This document shows, piece by piece, positions 28,007-37,243 of a stretch of 64,000 nt of DNA. This stretch comes from Rhizobium sp. BK316 (GTDB taxonomy: Bacteria; Pseudomonadota; Alphaproteobacteria; Rhizobiales; Rhizobiaceae), in the NCBI RefSeq assembly GCF_014193695.1, contig NZ_JACHZR010000003.1, positions 806,001 to 870,000 on the forward strand. Direction: 5' to 3'. The position numbers were made by a program, and so were the translations under genes. The notes beneath the pieces were generated by a model. The model ran no database searches and was not told the origin of the DNA. It worked only from the letters and a program-made list of their open reading frames with translations. Every line of letters begins with the position of its first letter. Position 1 is the first letter of the stretch.

Positions 28007-29167
28007 TCATCCTGCTGATACCGGCAGCCTCCGTCGCACGATGCTTGCATGGAACTTCGCGCCGTGGACCAATCCGTCATCGTTGAAATCGAAAGTGGGA
28101 TTGTGGAGGGGTGCGGAATCCTCGCCGTTGCCGAGGAAGACGTAGCAGCCGGGCTTCAGAGCGAGGAAGCGGGCGAAATCCTCCGATGCCGTCATCGGTT
28201 CCTTGCGGATCTCGATGCTCTCGGGTGCGAAGATGTCGCGGGCGACTACGAAGGCTTCTTCGGTCAGGGTGGGATCGTTCAACAGGGGTACGAATTCCCT
28301 GGTGTAGTTGACCTCGGTCAAGACGTTGTAGGTGAGCGCGGTGCCCTCGACGATAACACGCATCTGCTTTTCGATTTCGGCGCTGACGTCGGGGTGGAAG
28401 CTTCTGCAATCGCCGAGGATGCGGGCGAGGCCGGGGAGCGCATTGCGGGTGCCGTCGGTCAGGAGTTCGGTAACGGAAACGACGCCGATATCGGTGGGGT
28501 CGAGACGGCGGGCGACGATGGTCTGCAGGTTCATGACCAGCGCGCAGGCGGCGACAAGCACTTCGTTCGTGGCGTGCGGGCGGGCGGCGTGGCCGCCGGT
28601 GCCCCTGAGCACGATCTCGAAATTGTCTTCCGCCGACATGAAGGCGCCAGCACGCGTCTGGAAATGGCCTGTTGGCAGGCCCGGCATATTGTGAAGGCCG
28701 TAGATCTCGTCGAAGGGGAAGCGCTCGAAAATGCCGTCTTCGATCATGGCAAGCGCACCCTTGCCCCATTCCTCGGCGGGCTGGAAGATGAAGCGCACCG
28801 TCCCGTCGAAGCCGCCGTCTGCGGCGAGCATGCGGGCGGCGCCGAGCAGCATGGCGGTGTGGCCGTCATGGCCGCAGGCATGCATGACGCCGGGATTGCG
28901 CGAGGCATAGGGCCGGTCCGCCTGTTCGGGAATGCGCAGCGCATCCATGTCGGCCCTCAACGCAATCGAGCGGTTGCCGTTGCCGCGTTTCAGCGTGCCG
29001 ACGACGCCGGTGCCGCCCACGCCTTCCGTGACATCGTCGAGCCCGAATTCGCGCAGTTTTGCGGCGACGAAAGCAGAGGTCTGCTTCTCCTCGAAGCCGA
29101 ATTCCGGATGGGCGTGCAGGTGGCGGCGCCAGCCGCGCATGTCGGAGATCAGTTGATCGAGATCCAT
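28007..29167 (-). CDS. M20 amidohydrolase (hippurate-hydrolase type)
   Basis: M20D metallopeptidase, 386 aa. Metal and catalytic residues are evident in MHACGHDGHTAML, PAEEWGKGALAM and the dimerisation-domain stretch GTGGHAARPHATNEV. The family removes acyl groups from amino acids (hippurate, N-acetyl or IAA-amino acids). Third gene of the dpaL - hydrolase - amidohydrolase operon, three bases after the previous stop. Context points to catabolism of modified amino acids. Confidence 0.9.
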   Translation of the reverse strand: MDLDQLISDMRGWRRHLHAHPEFGFEEKQTSAFVAAKLREFGLDDVTEGVGGTGVVGTLKRGNGNRSIALRADMDALRIPEQADRPYASRNPGVMHACGHDGHTAMLLGAARMLAADGGFDGTVRFIFQPAEEWGKGALAMIEDGIFERFPFDEIYGLHNMPGLPTGHFQTRAGAFMSAEDNFEIVLRGTGGHAARPHATNEVLVAACALVMNLQTIVARRLDPTDIGVVSVTELLTDGTRNALPGLARILGDCRSFHPDVSAEIEKQMRVIVEGTALTYNVLTEVNYTREFVPLLNDPTLTEEAFVVARDIFAPESIEIRKEPMTASEDFARFLALKPGCYVFLGNGEDSAPLHNPTFDFNDDGLVHGAKFHASIVRRRLPVSAG

Positions 29168-29170
29168 CGG

Positions 29171-30409
29171 TTATTCCTCTTGCGTCAACCTGCTCGCCAC
29201 ATCGAGCAGGATATTGGCGCCGGCGACGATATCATCATCGGCGGTGAATTCTCTGGGATTGTGGCTGATGCCGCCCTGGCTTGGCACGAAGATCATCGCT
29301 GACGGAGCAATGCGGGCGATCATCTGGGCATCATGGCCGGCGCCCGAGGTCATGCGCCGGCACGGGAGTGCGCGCGCTTTGGCGGCCGTTTCGATCTCGG
29401 CGACGATGCGCTCGTCGAATGTGACGGGCTCGAAGCGGGCCAGCCGCTCTACCGCGATTGTCACATCCTCTTCGGCAGCGAGCGTTTCGAGGAAGCGGGC
29501 AAGGGCTGCTTCCTCCTGCTTGAGCCTGATCTCGTCGGGATCGCGCAGGTCGACGGTGAAGATCGCCTTCGAGGGGATGACGTTGATGGCGTTCGGCTGG
29601 AATTCCATGCAGCCGACGGTCGCGACCGTCGGTGTGTTCGAGGCCTTGGCGCGCTCGCGCAGGAAGGTGATGACGCGGGCGGCGGCATGGCCGGCATCGC
29701 GGCGCATGAAGATCGGCGTCGTGCCGGCGTGATTGGCATCGCCCTCGATCGTCACTTTCTGCCAGGAAATGCCCTGGAGGTTTTCGACTGCGCCAAGGGG
29801 AATGCCCTCGCGCTCCAGCACCGGGCCTTGCTCGATGTGGAGCTCGATATAGGCATGCGGCGTCAGGAAACCCGGTTCCTTGTCGCCGGCATAGCCGATG
29901 CGATCGAGCTCGTCACCAAGCGGTGATCCGTCGGTTCCAACAGTCGCGAGCGCTGCATCGATGTCGAGCCCGCCAGCATAGACGAGCGAGCCCATCATGT
30001 CAGGCGCATAACGCACGCCTTCCTCATTGGTGAAGGCGGCAACGACGATGGGACGGGCGGGCACGAAGCCCGCTTGTTTCAGGGTCTCGATGACTTCGAG
30101 GCCTGACAGTACGCCGTAACAGCCGTCGTAGATGCCGGCATCGATGACGGTATCGATATGCGAGCCGAGCATGAGCGGCGCGCGGCCTGCCGTGCCATCG
30201 GGCGCCCAGATGCCGAACATATTGCCGATCCTGTCGATGGCGAGTTCGAGACCGGCGTCCTCGATCCAGGCGGCGAGCCGGTCGCGGCCTTCCTTGTCGG
30301 TATCGGATGCGGCAAGGCGAATGAGGCGGCCGTCGGCATGGCGACCGATGGTGCCGAGTTCACGGAGCCGGCCGAGCAGCCGGGCGTTGTTTATGGAAAG
30401 ATTGTTCAT
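29171..30409 (-). CDS. Zn-dependent M20 hydrolase (HyuC/allantoate amidohydrolase type)
   Basis: M20 family, 412 aa, N-carbamoyl-L-amino-acid hydrolase/allantoate amidohydrolase group. The metal sites are LGSHIDTVIDAGIYDGCYG, FTNEEGVRY and ELHIEQGPVLEREG, with a late GAGHDAQM. It hydrolyses carbamoyl or ureido groups. Its start overlaps the dpaL stop by four bases (ATGA), so the two are coupled. The combination with diaminopropionate lyase resembles the E. coli yge cluster in logic. Confidence 0.9.
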   Translation of the reverse strand: MNNLSINNARLLGRLRELGTIGRHADGRLIRLAASDTDKEGRDRLAAWIEDAGLELAIDRIGNMFGIWAPDGTAGRAPLMLGSHIDTVIDAGIYDGCYGVLSGLEVIETLKQAGFVPARPIVVAAFTNEEGVRYAPDMMGSLVYAGGLDIDAALATVGTDGSPLGDELDRIGYAGDKEPGFLTPHAYIELHIEQGPVLEREGIPLGAVENLQGISWQKVTIEGDANHAGTTPIFMRRDAGHAAARVITFLRERAKASNTPTVATVGCMEFQPNAINVIPSKAIFTVDLRDPDEIRLKQEEAALARFLETLAAEEDVTIAVERLARFEPVTFDERIVAEIETAAKARALPCRRMTSGAGHDAQMIARIAPSAMIFVPSQGGISHNPREFTADDDIVAGANILLDVASRLTQEE

Positions 30410-31605
30410 GCTGCACCTCGCGACAGTACCTCGTCAGGCGAGAGCCCGACAATCTCTCGGTATTTGCCGGGGTCGGTGGCGCCCTCGGTGTTGACGACGA
30501 AGATGCGGGAATTCGGGCCGATGGAAAGGGCTGCCATTATCTCGGGGTCGGCGACCGCCTTCAGAAAACCGGCAAGGCCAACGCCGCCGCTTTCGCCTGA
30601 TATAATGGCGGTGTCGCCAGTGACGGGGTTGGCAAGGTGCCTCATGACGGCAACGGCATCCTCCTCATCGACGGTCATGAAGGCATCGGCGACACGCGAG
30701 AGAATGCGCCAGGCGACCAGCGACGGCTCGTAACATTCGAGCATCGCCATGACGGTCGGCTCGCCATGCGGCACGGTGACCGGATGGCCGGCGCGGGCGG
30801 TCGCAAACAGGCAGGCGGCGCGGGCGGGATCGACGACTGTGAATACCGGCCGCTGCTCGCCAAGCGTGATCGCCAGATGCCCGGCAACGGCGGCAGCGAT
30901 GCCGCCCACACCGGACTGGATGAAGACATGCGTCGGCGGGGCCGGCAGCTGCCTCAGCGCTTCGCGCACCAACGCCGTATAACCCTGCATGACGAGGCCG
31001 GGGATGCGCTCGTAACCCGGCCAGGACGTGTCGGAGACGATGATCCAGCCGCGCTCTTTCGCCACGCGCGCGGCCTCCCTCACGGAGTCGTCGTAGCTTC
31101 CCGTCACGCGGATCATCTCGGCGCCGAAGCGGGCGATTGCCGCGACGCGCTCGTCGCTGACGCCTGCATGCACGAAGATCGCCGCGCGCGCGCTGACGAG
31201 CCCGGCCCCTTGCGCGACCGAACGGCCGTGATTGCCATCGGTGGCGCAGGCAAAACACATGGTTTCGGCGATCATCCTGGCGTCAGGCGAGTGCAGCTCG
31301 GCTATATCGACCGGCCGCCCGAGCCTTGCCTCGGCCTCTTCGAGAACCAGGCGGATGACGGCATAGGCGCCACCCAGCGCCTTGAAGCTGCCGAGGCCGA
31401 GGCGCTGGCCCTCATCCTTCACATGGATGGCGGCGACACCTGATTCAGCGGCCAGGCCGGGAAGGGAGATCAGCGGCGTTTCGGCATGCTGGTCGCGATA
31501 GCGCAGGTGACGCTCCACGCCTTCTGCGGCAGCCAGGCTAAGCGTTTCCGCATCGCCCGTTACGAGCGGGCGTCGGTAGTCTGCATTGCCGTTGAGGATA
31601 AACAT
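30406..31605 (-). CDS. dpaL: Diaminopropionate ammonia-lyase
   Basis: PLP enzyme, 399 aa, fold type II. The PLP lysine lies in RLGLGSFKALGGAYAV, with the substrate loop ATDGNHGRSVA and the phosphate-binding stretch SGVGGIAAAV. It converts 2,3-diaminopropionate to pyruvate and two ammonia. The ATG at 31605 follows GTGAGG; a longer upstream frame runs into the Lrp gene on the other strand and is not coding. First gene of a three-gene operon, divergent from an Lrp regulator that probably senses the amino acid. Confidence 0.9.
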   Translation of the reverse strand: MFILNGNADYRRPLVTGDAETLSLAAAEGVERHLRYRDQHAETPLISLPGLAAESGVAAIHVKDEGQRLGLGSFKALGGAYAVIRLVLEEAEARLGRPVDIAELHSPDARMIAETMCFACATDGNHGRSVAQGAGLVSARAAIFVHAGVSDERVAAIARFGAEMIRVTGSYDDSVREAARVAKERGWIIVSDTSWPGYERIPGLVMQGYTALVREALRQLPAPPTHVFIQSGVGGIAAAVAGHLAITLGEQRPVFTVVDPARAACLFATARAGHPVTVPHGEPTVMAMLECYEPSLVAWRILSRVADAFMTVDEEDAVAVMRHLANPVTGDTAIISGESGGVGLAGFLKAVADPEIMAALSIGPNSRIFVVNTEGATDPGKYREIVGLSPDEVLSRGAA

Positions 31606-31705
31606 TGTGGCCTCACTTGCTGTCCGGCTGAAACATATTGCAGCAGACACGAAAAAGGCGCTGATATTTGATGCCTGTTTTGCAATTTTGTTTCGTGGAG
31701 TCCGC

Positions 31706-32170
31706 ATGGCGGCACAACTCGATGCCTTCGACCGCAAGATTCTCGACATATTGCAGCGTGACAATACCACGCCGCAGCGCACGATCGGCGAGGCGGTCAA
31801 TCTCTCGGCCCCGGCGGTGCAGCGGCGTATCAAGCGCATGACGGAAGAGGGTGTCATCCGCGCCAATGTCGCCGTCGTCGATCCCGCCGCCGTTGGCCAG
31901 GCGATCACCATTTTCGTCGAGGTGGAGGTCATCAGCGAAACCGCCGAGCAGATCGAGCAGGCCAAGCGTGAATTCGCTGCCGCGCCGGAAATCCAGCAAT
32001 GCTATTACGTCACGGGCGAGGCCGATTTCATGCTCGTCATCATCGTGTCTTCGATGGCCGATTACGAAGCGCTGACGCGGCGCCTGTTCTTCGGCAACAA
32101 TAATGTGAAGCGGTTTCGGACATTCGTTGCCATGGACCGGATCAAGGTTGGGCTCAGCGTTCCGATCTAA
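31706..32170 (+). CDS. Lrp/AsnC-family transcriptional regulator
   Basis: Lrp/AsnC protein, 154 aa. N-terminal helix-turn-helix (LDAFDRKILDILQRDN, LSAPAVQRRIKRMTEEGVI), then the RAM ligand domain (TIFVEVEVIS, GEADFMLVIIV). The ATG at 31706 follows GTGGAG. Divergent from dpaL across 100 bases, so the likely target is the diaminopropionate/M20 operon with diaminopropionate or a related amino acid as effector (inference). Confidence 0.9.
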   Translation: MAAQLDAFDRKILDILQRDNTTPQRTIGEAVNLSAPAVQRRIKRMTEEGVIRANVAVVDPAAVGQAITIFVEVEVISETAEQIEQAKREFAAAPEIQQCYYVTGEADFMLVIIVSSMADYEALTRRLFFGNNNVKRFRTFVAMDRIKVGLSVPI

Positions 32171-32197
32171 GCGTGATTTCAAGGGAGGTGCCTGTTC

Positions 32198-32734
32198 ATG
32201 CTGATCATTTTCGGCGGTTTGCCGGGCAGTGGGAAGACGACGATTGCGCGGGCTTTGGCGAAGCGGCTTGGGGCCGTTCATCTGCGCATCGATACGATCG
32301 AACAGACCATACGGGCTTCGGGCATGTTGAGATCGGAGGTCGGGCCGGCGGGATATATGGTTGGATATGCTCTTGCCGAAGACAATCTGACGCTCGGCAA
32401 TACCGTCGTTGCGGACTCTGTAAACGGCCTGACGATAACACGTGATGCCTGGCTCTCGGTCGCTGTCCGGGCGGGTGTACGGGCCGTCGAGATCGAAATC
32501 GTCTGTTCGGACAAGGTTGAGCATCGCCGGCGGGTCGAGACGCGGGCAAGCGATATTCCAGGGCTGATAGATCCGAGCTGGGAGAAGGTTATCACGCGCG
32601 ATTATGACGATTGGGGGCAGAGACCCATAGTTATCGACAGTGCGGTGCTGAGTGTGGATCAAGCCGTCGCCGAATTGATCTCGAAACTGGGGCCAGCTCA
32701 AGTCGGCGACGGGATTTTTGACGCGAGGCTTTAG
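32198..32734 (+). CDS. P-loop kinase of the AAA/zeta-like group
   Basis: Small P-loop protein, 178 aa. Walker A at the very start (FGGLPGSGKTTIARAL), followed by HLRIDTIEQTIR and the late R-x-x-R-x-x region RRRVETRASD. Related proteins phosphorylate small molecules such as chloramphenicol, gluconate or nucleosides. Substrate unknown. 27 bases after the Lrp gene, possibly co-transcribed, and convergent with the following membrane protein, overlapping it by four bases. Confidence 0.8.
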   Translation: MLIIFGGLPGSGKTTIARALAKRLGAVHLRIDTIEQTIRASGMLRSEVGPAGYMVGYALAEDNLTLGNTVVADSVNGLTITRDAWLSVAVRAGVRAVEIEIVCSDKVEHRRRVETRASDIPGLIDPSWEKVITRDYDDWGQRPIVIDSAVLSVDQAVAELISKLGPAQVGDGIFDARL

Positions 32735-33567
32735 GCAGCAGCTCTCGCCACGGGACGCGTGCGTCTCAGCAATTGACGCAGCGACAGGGCGTGCAGGACG
32801 AGCGAGGTGGGTACGGTGAAGGCCGGAATGATGGCGGTCGGGTAGGTGCCGGTCGTCAGATTGGGATGATCGAGAGCAAGCTGTTGCAGGGGGCCGGGCG
32901 TGGTGAGGGCGCCGAGCGTGACCGCCACGACCAGATCGGTTATGCCGAAGAGGTTCCAGAACAGAGCCGCTTTGGTGCTGCCCGGCCGGCCGCTTGCGAG
33001 CACGATGGCTGTTGGCAGGGCCATCAGTCCGGTGATCACGTCACCCGTGCCGGCGGGCAGGGCGAAGATGCCGGGCGTGGTGCCGGCCAGCCAGTTGGCG
33101 AAAAAGACGCCGCCGATCACTCTGTAGGCCTGAAGGCCGATCAACCAGTTGGCGGGCATGGCATCGAGCAGCGTGCCGATCCGGTCCGAACGCGACAGGA
33201 CGGTGATGACGAGGGCGGTCGGCACGACGATCATCAGCGGCAGCAACGGGATCGAGACTGCGCCGGGCAGGAGAAGGCCTTCGGCGACGATCACCCAGGC
33301 TGCCCCATGCCAGAGGGTAAGGGGAATTGCGATCGCCAGCCAGGTCCATATGCGCTCAGAGGCGGTGAGCGAAGTGCGCGACAATCCTGCCCAGGTGCCG
33401 CCGAGCACGATGAGATGCACGGCGATGCGCGCGACGATGATGGACAGGTCCGAGCGCTGAAGCTCCGGGATTGCGACAAGGGCGGCGAACCAGAGGCCTG
33501 TGGCAACGGCGGTGCCGGCGAATGCGAGTGTCGGACTGGTGAAAATCGCAGTGTTGTTCGACGCCAA
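32731..33567 (-). CDS. Multi-pass membrane protein of unknown function
   Basis: Protein of 278 aa with about seven to eight hydrophobic helices across its length and short loops. There is no recognisable transporter signature or motif. Divergent from the HxlR gene at 33871, with a perfect palindrome at 33696-33712 between them, so HxlR probably controls it (inference). Function unknown. Confidence 0.7.
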   Translation of the reverse strand: MASNNTAIFTSPTLAFAGTAVATGLWFAALVAIPELQRSDLSIIVARIAVHLIVLGGTWAGLSRTSLTASERIWTWLAIAIPLTLWHGAAWVIVAEGLLLPGAVSIPLLPLMIVVPTALVITVLSRSDRIGTLLDAMPANWLIGLQAYRVIGGVFFANWLAGTTPGIFALPAGTGDVITGLMALPTAIVLASGRPGSTKAALFWNLFGITDLVVAVTLGALTTPGPLQQLALDHPNLTTGTYPTAIIPAFTVPTSLVLHALSLRQLLRRTRPVARAAA

Positions 33568-33695
33568 GGTGAGATCCTCCCGTTTTGGCGAAATCGGTAC
33601 TGTGTTGCAGTGGTCAGCGCCTGATCCGCACGGGCTTCAAAGGCCCCCGTGGCTGCGGTCAGCCGGCGCAGTGTCATCCTCCGGTGATAGACATA

Positions 33696-33712
33696 ACTCT
33701 TATTATAAGAGT
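33696..33712. promoter_or_regulatory. Palindromic operator between membrane protein and HxlR genes
   Basis: ACTCTTAT-T-ATAAGAGT, perfect 8-bp arms, in the 303-base divergent intergenic region. The remainder of that region holds no gene I can support. A site for the adjacent HxlR-type regulator is the simplest reading. Confidence 0.55.
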
Positions 33713-33870
33713 GAATATGCGAGCAAGCGATTTGTCGGTCTGCTTTGTCGCAGGCCAGGCGGCTTCAGGGGTATTTTCCGGGCTTTCTTGAATCGGCCAT
33801 TCCACCAGATTAATGTGGCTCTCATGATGAGAGGCCTTCGGTCATTTTGCGGATGCCGGGAAAGGGTTCG

Positions 33871-34428
33871 ATGCGTTCTAAGGGGTTTGATGGAATGGTC
33901 TGCTCGATTGCCGGCGTCATGGCGGCGATCGGGGATCGATGGGGCTTGCTTATCTTACGCGATCTCGTGTGCGGCCTCAGCCGCTATGAGGATTTTCGCC
34001 GGTCATCCGGCGTGACCAATGCGACGCTCAGCGACCGGCTGAAGCATCTGGAAGCCAATGGCCTTATCGAGCGGCGGCGCTATCAGGTGAACCCGGAAAG
34101 GTTCGAATATCTCCTGACCCGGAAAGGCTGGCAGATCGCCCCTCTCATGCCGGTGCTTTCCCAGATCGGCGACAGCCTCGGCCTGTCAGGCGCTTCGGGA
34201 CCGCCCATGAGTTTCGTCAATCGCAGGACGGGCGCAGAGATACGCTGGGGCTTCATCGATCAGAAGACCGGCGAGCCGGTGAGCCCGGTGGATATCGACG
34301 TCAAGGAAGGGGATGGCGCGGATGACACGGTTCGCTGGCGACTGTCCCATGCCGAGGCCCGTCGTCAGGCGCTCGACGACATCATTGCCGCCTCGGGTGA
34401 GGCACCGGATGCGCAGCCTGCGAGGTGA
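33871..34428 (+). CDS. HxlR-family transcriptional regulator
   Basis: HxlR winged-helix regulator, 185 aa. Family pattern MVCSIAGVMAAIGDRWGLLILRDLVCG, then YEDFRRSSGVTNATLSDRLKHLEANGLIERRRY. The conserved early Cys is present (MVCSIA), which in some HxlR proteins senses electrophiles or oxidants. A C-terminal extension of about 70 residues follows the usual 110-residue domain. ATG at 33871 follows GGGAAAGGG. Divergent from a membrane protein. Confidence 0.85.
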   Translation: MRSKGFDGMVCSIAGVMAAIGDRWGLLILRDLVCGLSRYEDFRRSSGVTNATLSDRLKHLEANGLIERRRYQVNPERFEYLLTRKGWQIAPLMPVLSQIGDSLGLSGASGPPMSFVNRRTGAEIRWGFIDQKTGEPVSPVDIDVKEGDGADDTVRWRLSHAEARRQALDDIIAASGEAPDAQPAR

Positions 34429-34588
34429 GGGTGGCCTTGCTTTTGCGGAATTGCTGTCAAAGCTTGGGCCAGGCCGGCGTCGGTAACGGCGGGGGCGTGG
34501 CGCGGCAACGACCTGCTTTATTGACCTCAAACCGTATCAGGGCGCTAATGAGCCGGTATCGTCACTGCTTGCAGGCAAGGAGGACGCG

Positions 34589-35398
34589 ATGCTGCTCAAG
34601 GGGGAACGAACCTTCGTTGTGCGCGACATGGGAGGGTTCATCGCGCATATCAATATGCCGGGATGGGTGAAGCCGAAGCCAACCGATCATGGGCATGGGC
34701 CGCTGGCGATGGTGGTCGAATCCATCCTGCATCCGGGCCGGCTGATTGCCATGCACGAGCACTGCAATGACGAGATCATCTCCTGGGTGCCTGATGGTGT
34801 GATGCGCCACGAAGATAGAGCCCACGGCCGGTTGGTTTGCGACAGCGGGCATCTGATGGTGATGAATGCCGGGCGTGGCTTCTGGCACTCCGAGGAGACG
34901 CTGGCGTCCGATCCGCCGCTGCGCATGCTGCAGATCCTCGTGCGGCCCGATGCGATCGATCTCGAACCTGGCATCCAGCATGGGGCGATGCCTGACAGCG
35001 CGCCCAATCGATGGCGGCATCTCGTCGGGCCGGCGGGGGGCGATGCGCCTTTCTTCGTTCGCAACCAGATCGACGTCTTCGATGTCCGGCTGGAACCCGG
35101 CATGCGGGTGGACTTCCCGCATAAACCCGGCCGCGAGCTCTATTTCTATGTGTTCAGCGGTGCAGTCCTCGCCGGCGGGCAGGCGTTTGGGGAAGGCGAG
35201 CAAGGGCTGCTGCTGTCGGATGAAGTGTTGACGGCAGAGGCGACGAGCGTCTGCCTGATGGTGGCCTTCCTGCTCGATCCCCGATCGCCTGTTACGAGAA
35301 AGGGGACGGTGGCCGACAACAGGAAAATCCCGCCGCCTGTCGTGATCCGTCTTGTGAAACGGTGGCAAGCGTTGAAGCGGCTGTGGCTGCGGAGTTGA
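34589..35398 (+). CDS. Pirin-family protein
   Basis: Bicupin of the pirin family, 269 aa. Metal ligands appear in MHEHCNDEIISWV (two His and a Glu) and FWHSEE; the second cupin starts at about residue 165. Pirins include quercetinases and redox-sensing co-regulators. Excellent ribosome site AAGGAGGACGCG. Alone in its transcript, convergent with the TSUP transporter. Role unknown. Confidence 0.8.
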   Translation: MLLKGERTFVVRDMGGFIAHINMPGWVKPKPTDHGHGPLAMVVESILHPGRLIAMHEHCNDEIISWVPDGVMRHEDRAHGRLVCDSGHLMVMNAGRGFWHSEETLASDPPLRMLQILVRPDAIDLEPGIQHGAMPDSAPNRWRHLVGPAGGDAPFFVRNQIDVFDVRLEPGMRVDFPHKPGRELYFYVFSGAVLAGGQAFGEGEQGLLLSDEVLTAEATSVCLMVAFLLDPRSPVTRKGTVADNRKIPPPVVIRLVKRWQALKRLWLRS

Positions 35399-35413
35399 AG
35401 ATAGGCGTGGGCC

Positions 35414-36175
35414 TCAGCTCCAGTATTTGACGGCGTAGACAACAGTCATGACGGCGCCGGTGAGGATGACGAACCAGCGGACGATCGTGGCCGGCAGCAC
35501 GCGCACGAGATAGCCGCCGAGATAACCGCCCACCAGGGCGCCTGACAGCATCGTCAACGTTTCGGGCCAGCGGACGGCGCGCTGGGCGATGAAGATAATA
35601 ACGGCTGCCATGCTGACCGAGGTGGCGAGCAGGTTCTTCAGCGCCTTCACGCGACGGATATCGTCGGGATCGGCAATTGAGAGAACCGCCGTCAGGATGA
35701 CGCCGAGGCCGGCGCCGAAGAAGCCGCCATAGATAGACGAGAGGCTGAGGACGGAAAGGCCGAGACCGTGCGAGGGCTCGGCATCGCCCCGCCTTGCCTC
35801 CGCCCAGGCGGCGATGCGGGGCGAAAAGAGGAAGAGCAGGGTGGCAATGCCGATCAAGGCCGGAACGGGGAGAACGAAGAGCCGCTCGGGCAAGGCGAGC
35901 AGCAGCAGCGCGCCGATGCCGCCGCCGATCAGGCAGACGAGGACGGACGACCAAAGTTTAGCATCCAGCGGCAGCACCTTGCGGCGGTCGGCGAGAACGG
36001 CGAGCAGGTGGCCCGGCACGATCGCCACCGCATTCGAGGCATTGGCGGTGACGGGCGGCAGTCCGGCGGCAAGCATAGCGGGGAAAGTGAGCAGCGTGGC
36101 GCCGCCGGCAAGCGCATTGATCACGCCGCCCGCCATGCCGGCGGCAAGCAGCAACAATATGATCCCTGGTGTCAT
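35414..36175 (-). CDS. TSUP-family (TauE/SafE) anion exporter
   Basis: Membrane protein of 253 aa with eight predicted helices and the TSUP duplicated motif, seen at the N-terminus as GMAGGVINALAGGATLLTFP and later as IYGGFFGAGLGVILTAVL. The family moves sulfite, sulfonates or organic anions. The ATG at 36175 follows GGGAGG. No sulfur-metabolism gene is adjacent, so substrate remains open. Confidence 0.87.
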   Translation of the reverse strand: MTPGIILLLLAAGMAGGVINALAGGATLLTFPAMLAAGLPPVTANASNAVAIVPGHLLAVLADRRKVLPLDAKLWSSVLVCLIGGGIGALLLLALPERLFVLPVPALIGIATLLFLFSPRIAAWAEARRGDAEPSHGLGLSVLSLSSIYGGFFGAGLGVILTAVLSIADPDDIRRVKALKNLLATSVSMAAVIIFIAQRAVRWPETLTMLSGALVGGYLGGYLVRVLPATIVRWFVILTGAVMTVVYAVKYWS

Positions 36176-36329
36176 CGGCTTGCCTCCCGTCTCCCCAATG
36201 TATCTTTCGATGCATCAGGAGGCATCGCGAGGACAAGCCATCGATGGCCTCAAGGCGTTCGCGTTGCGAAATATTCCGGGAGGTGACGGGGCAAAGGCAA
36301 GGCAGATTCGCCGAGGGACTGGTTCGCAT

Positions 36330-36347
36330 GTCACCCGTTTGGGTGAC
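36330..36347. promoter_or_regulatory. Inverted repeat upstream of carbonic anhydrase
   Basis: GTCACCC-GTTT-GGGTGAC, perfect 7-bp arms, 78 bases before the carbonic anhydrase ATG. Either an operator or a leader hairpin. Confidence 0.35.
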
Positions 36348-36424
36348 TTGCGCAAGGCAGGCGCTTGCGTTGCCATGCGTAAGCGGGGCTCGGGTTTCAG
36401 TATCGTCGGTCTTGGGAGGGAAAA

Positions 36425-37159
36425 ATGCATGGTTTTATACAACACCACAGCGTGGCTTGCGGCTGCGGCGGCTGTCCCGATGTTCCTGATGACCAGGGGC
36501 GCCGGCGTTTCCTGTACGCTGCGTTGGGAAGCGCTGCAATTGCGGCCGGGGCTGTTATCTCATCGGCCGGGCCGGCATCGGCGCAGAGCACATTGGCGCC
36601 CGATGACGTGCTGAAGGCGATGATGGATGGAAACCGGCGCTTCATCGACGGGCGTCTGCAGTCCCTCAACGAGGACCTTTCGATCCTCAAGGCGAAGACG
36701 GCGGAAAAGCAGGAGCCCTTCGCGGCGGTGCTCTCCTGCGCCGATTCACGGGTGCCGGTGGAGTTCGTCTTCGACCAGAGCATCGGTCAGCTCTTCGTCG
36801 TGCGCGTCGCCGGAAATATCGCGACGCCGGAGATTATCGCCAGCCTTGAATATGGTGTTGCCGTTCTCGGCACGCGGCTTCTGATGGTGCTCGGCCACAG
36901 CAATTGCGGTGCGGTGAAGGCGACGATCGAGGGCAAAGCCGTGCCTGGCCAGATCGGCGCCCTCTATGCGCCGATCTGGCCAGCGGTGAATGCCGCTGGC
37001 GACAACCTCGATGCGGCGATCGATGCCAACGCCAAGATGCAGGCGACGCTGATCAGCCGGAGTTCGACCGTCATCGCGGGGGCTGTCAAGGAGGGGAAAC
37101 TCAGGGTCCTCGCCGCGCGCTACGATATCGCCAGCGGGGTGGTTTCGCTGCTCGGTTAG
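36425..37159 (+). CDS. Exported beta-carbonic anhydrase
   Basis: Beta-class carbonic anhydrase, 244 aa. Zinc ligands and dyad are Cys105-x-Asp107-x-Arg109 (SCADSR) and His158-x2-Cys161 (GHSNCG). It interconverts CO2 and bicarbonate. A twin-arginine-like signal (GRRRFLYAALGSAAIAAG, residues 25-42) predicts periplasmic location. Unusually, the leader is preceded by a cysteine cluster ACGCGGC (11-17) that would be removed on cleavage. Strong GGGAGG site before the ATG. Monocistronic. Confidence 0.9.
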   Translation: MHGFIQHHSVACGCGGCPDVPDDQGRRRFLYAALGSAAIAAGAVISSAGPASAQSTLAPDDVLKAMMDGNRRFIDGRLQSLNEDLSILKAKTAEKQEPFAAVLSCADSRVPVEFVFDQSIGQLFVVRVAGNIATPEIIASLEYGVAVLGTRLLMVLGHSNCGAVKATIEGKAVPGQIGALYAPIWPAVNAAGDNLDAAIDANAKMQATLISRSSTVIAGAVKEGKLRVLAARYDIASGVVSLLG

Positions 37160-37243
37160 GAGCGCCCTTGCGGGATGCTTGTTGAGCGTGGCGATTGGGG
37201 GTAGGTCTGGAATTGCTCTATCCCGATCAGCGCGGAGATCGCC

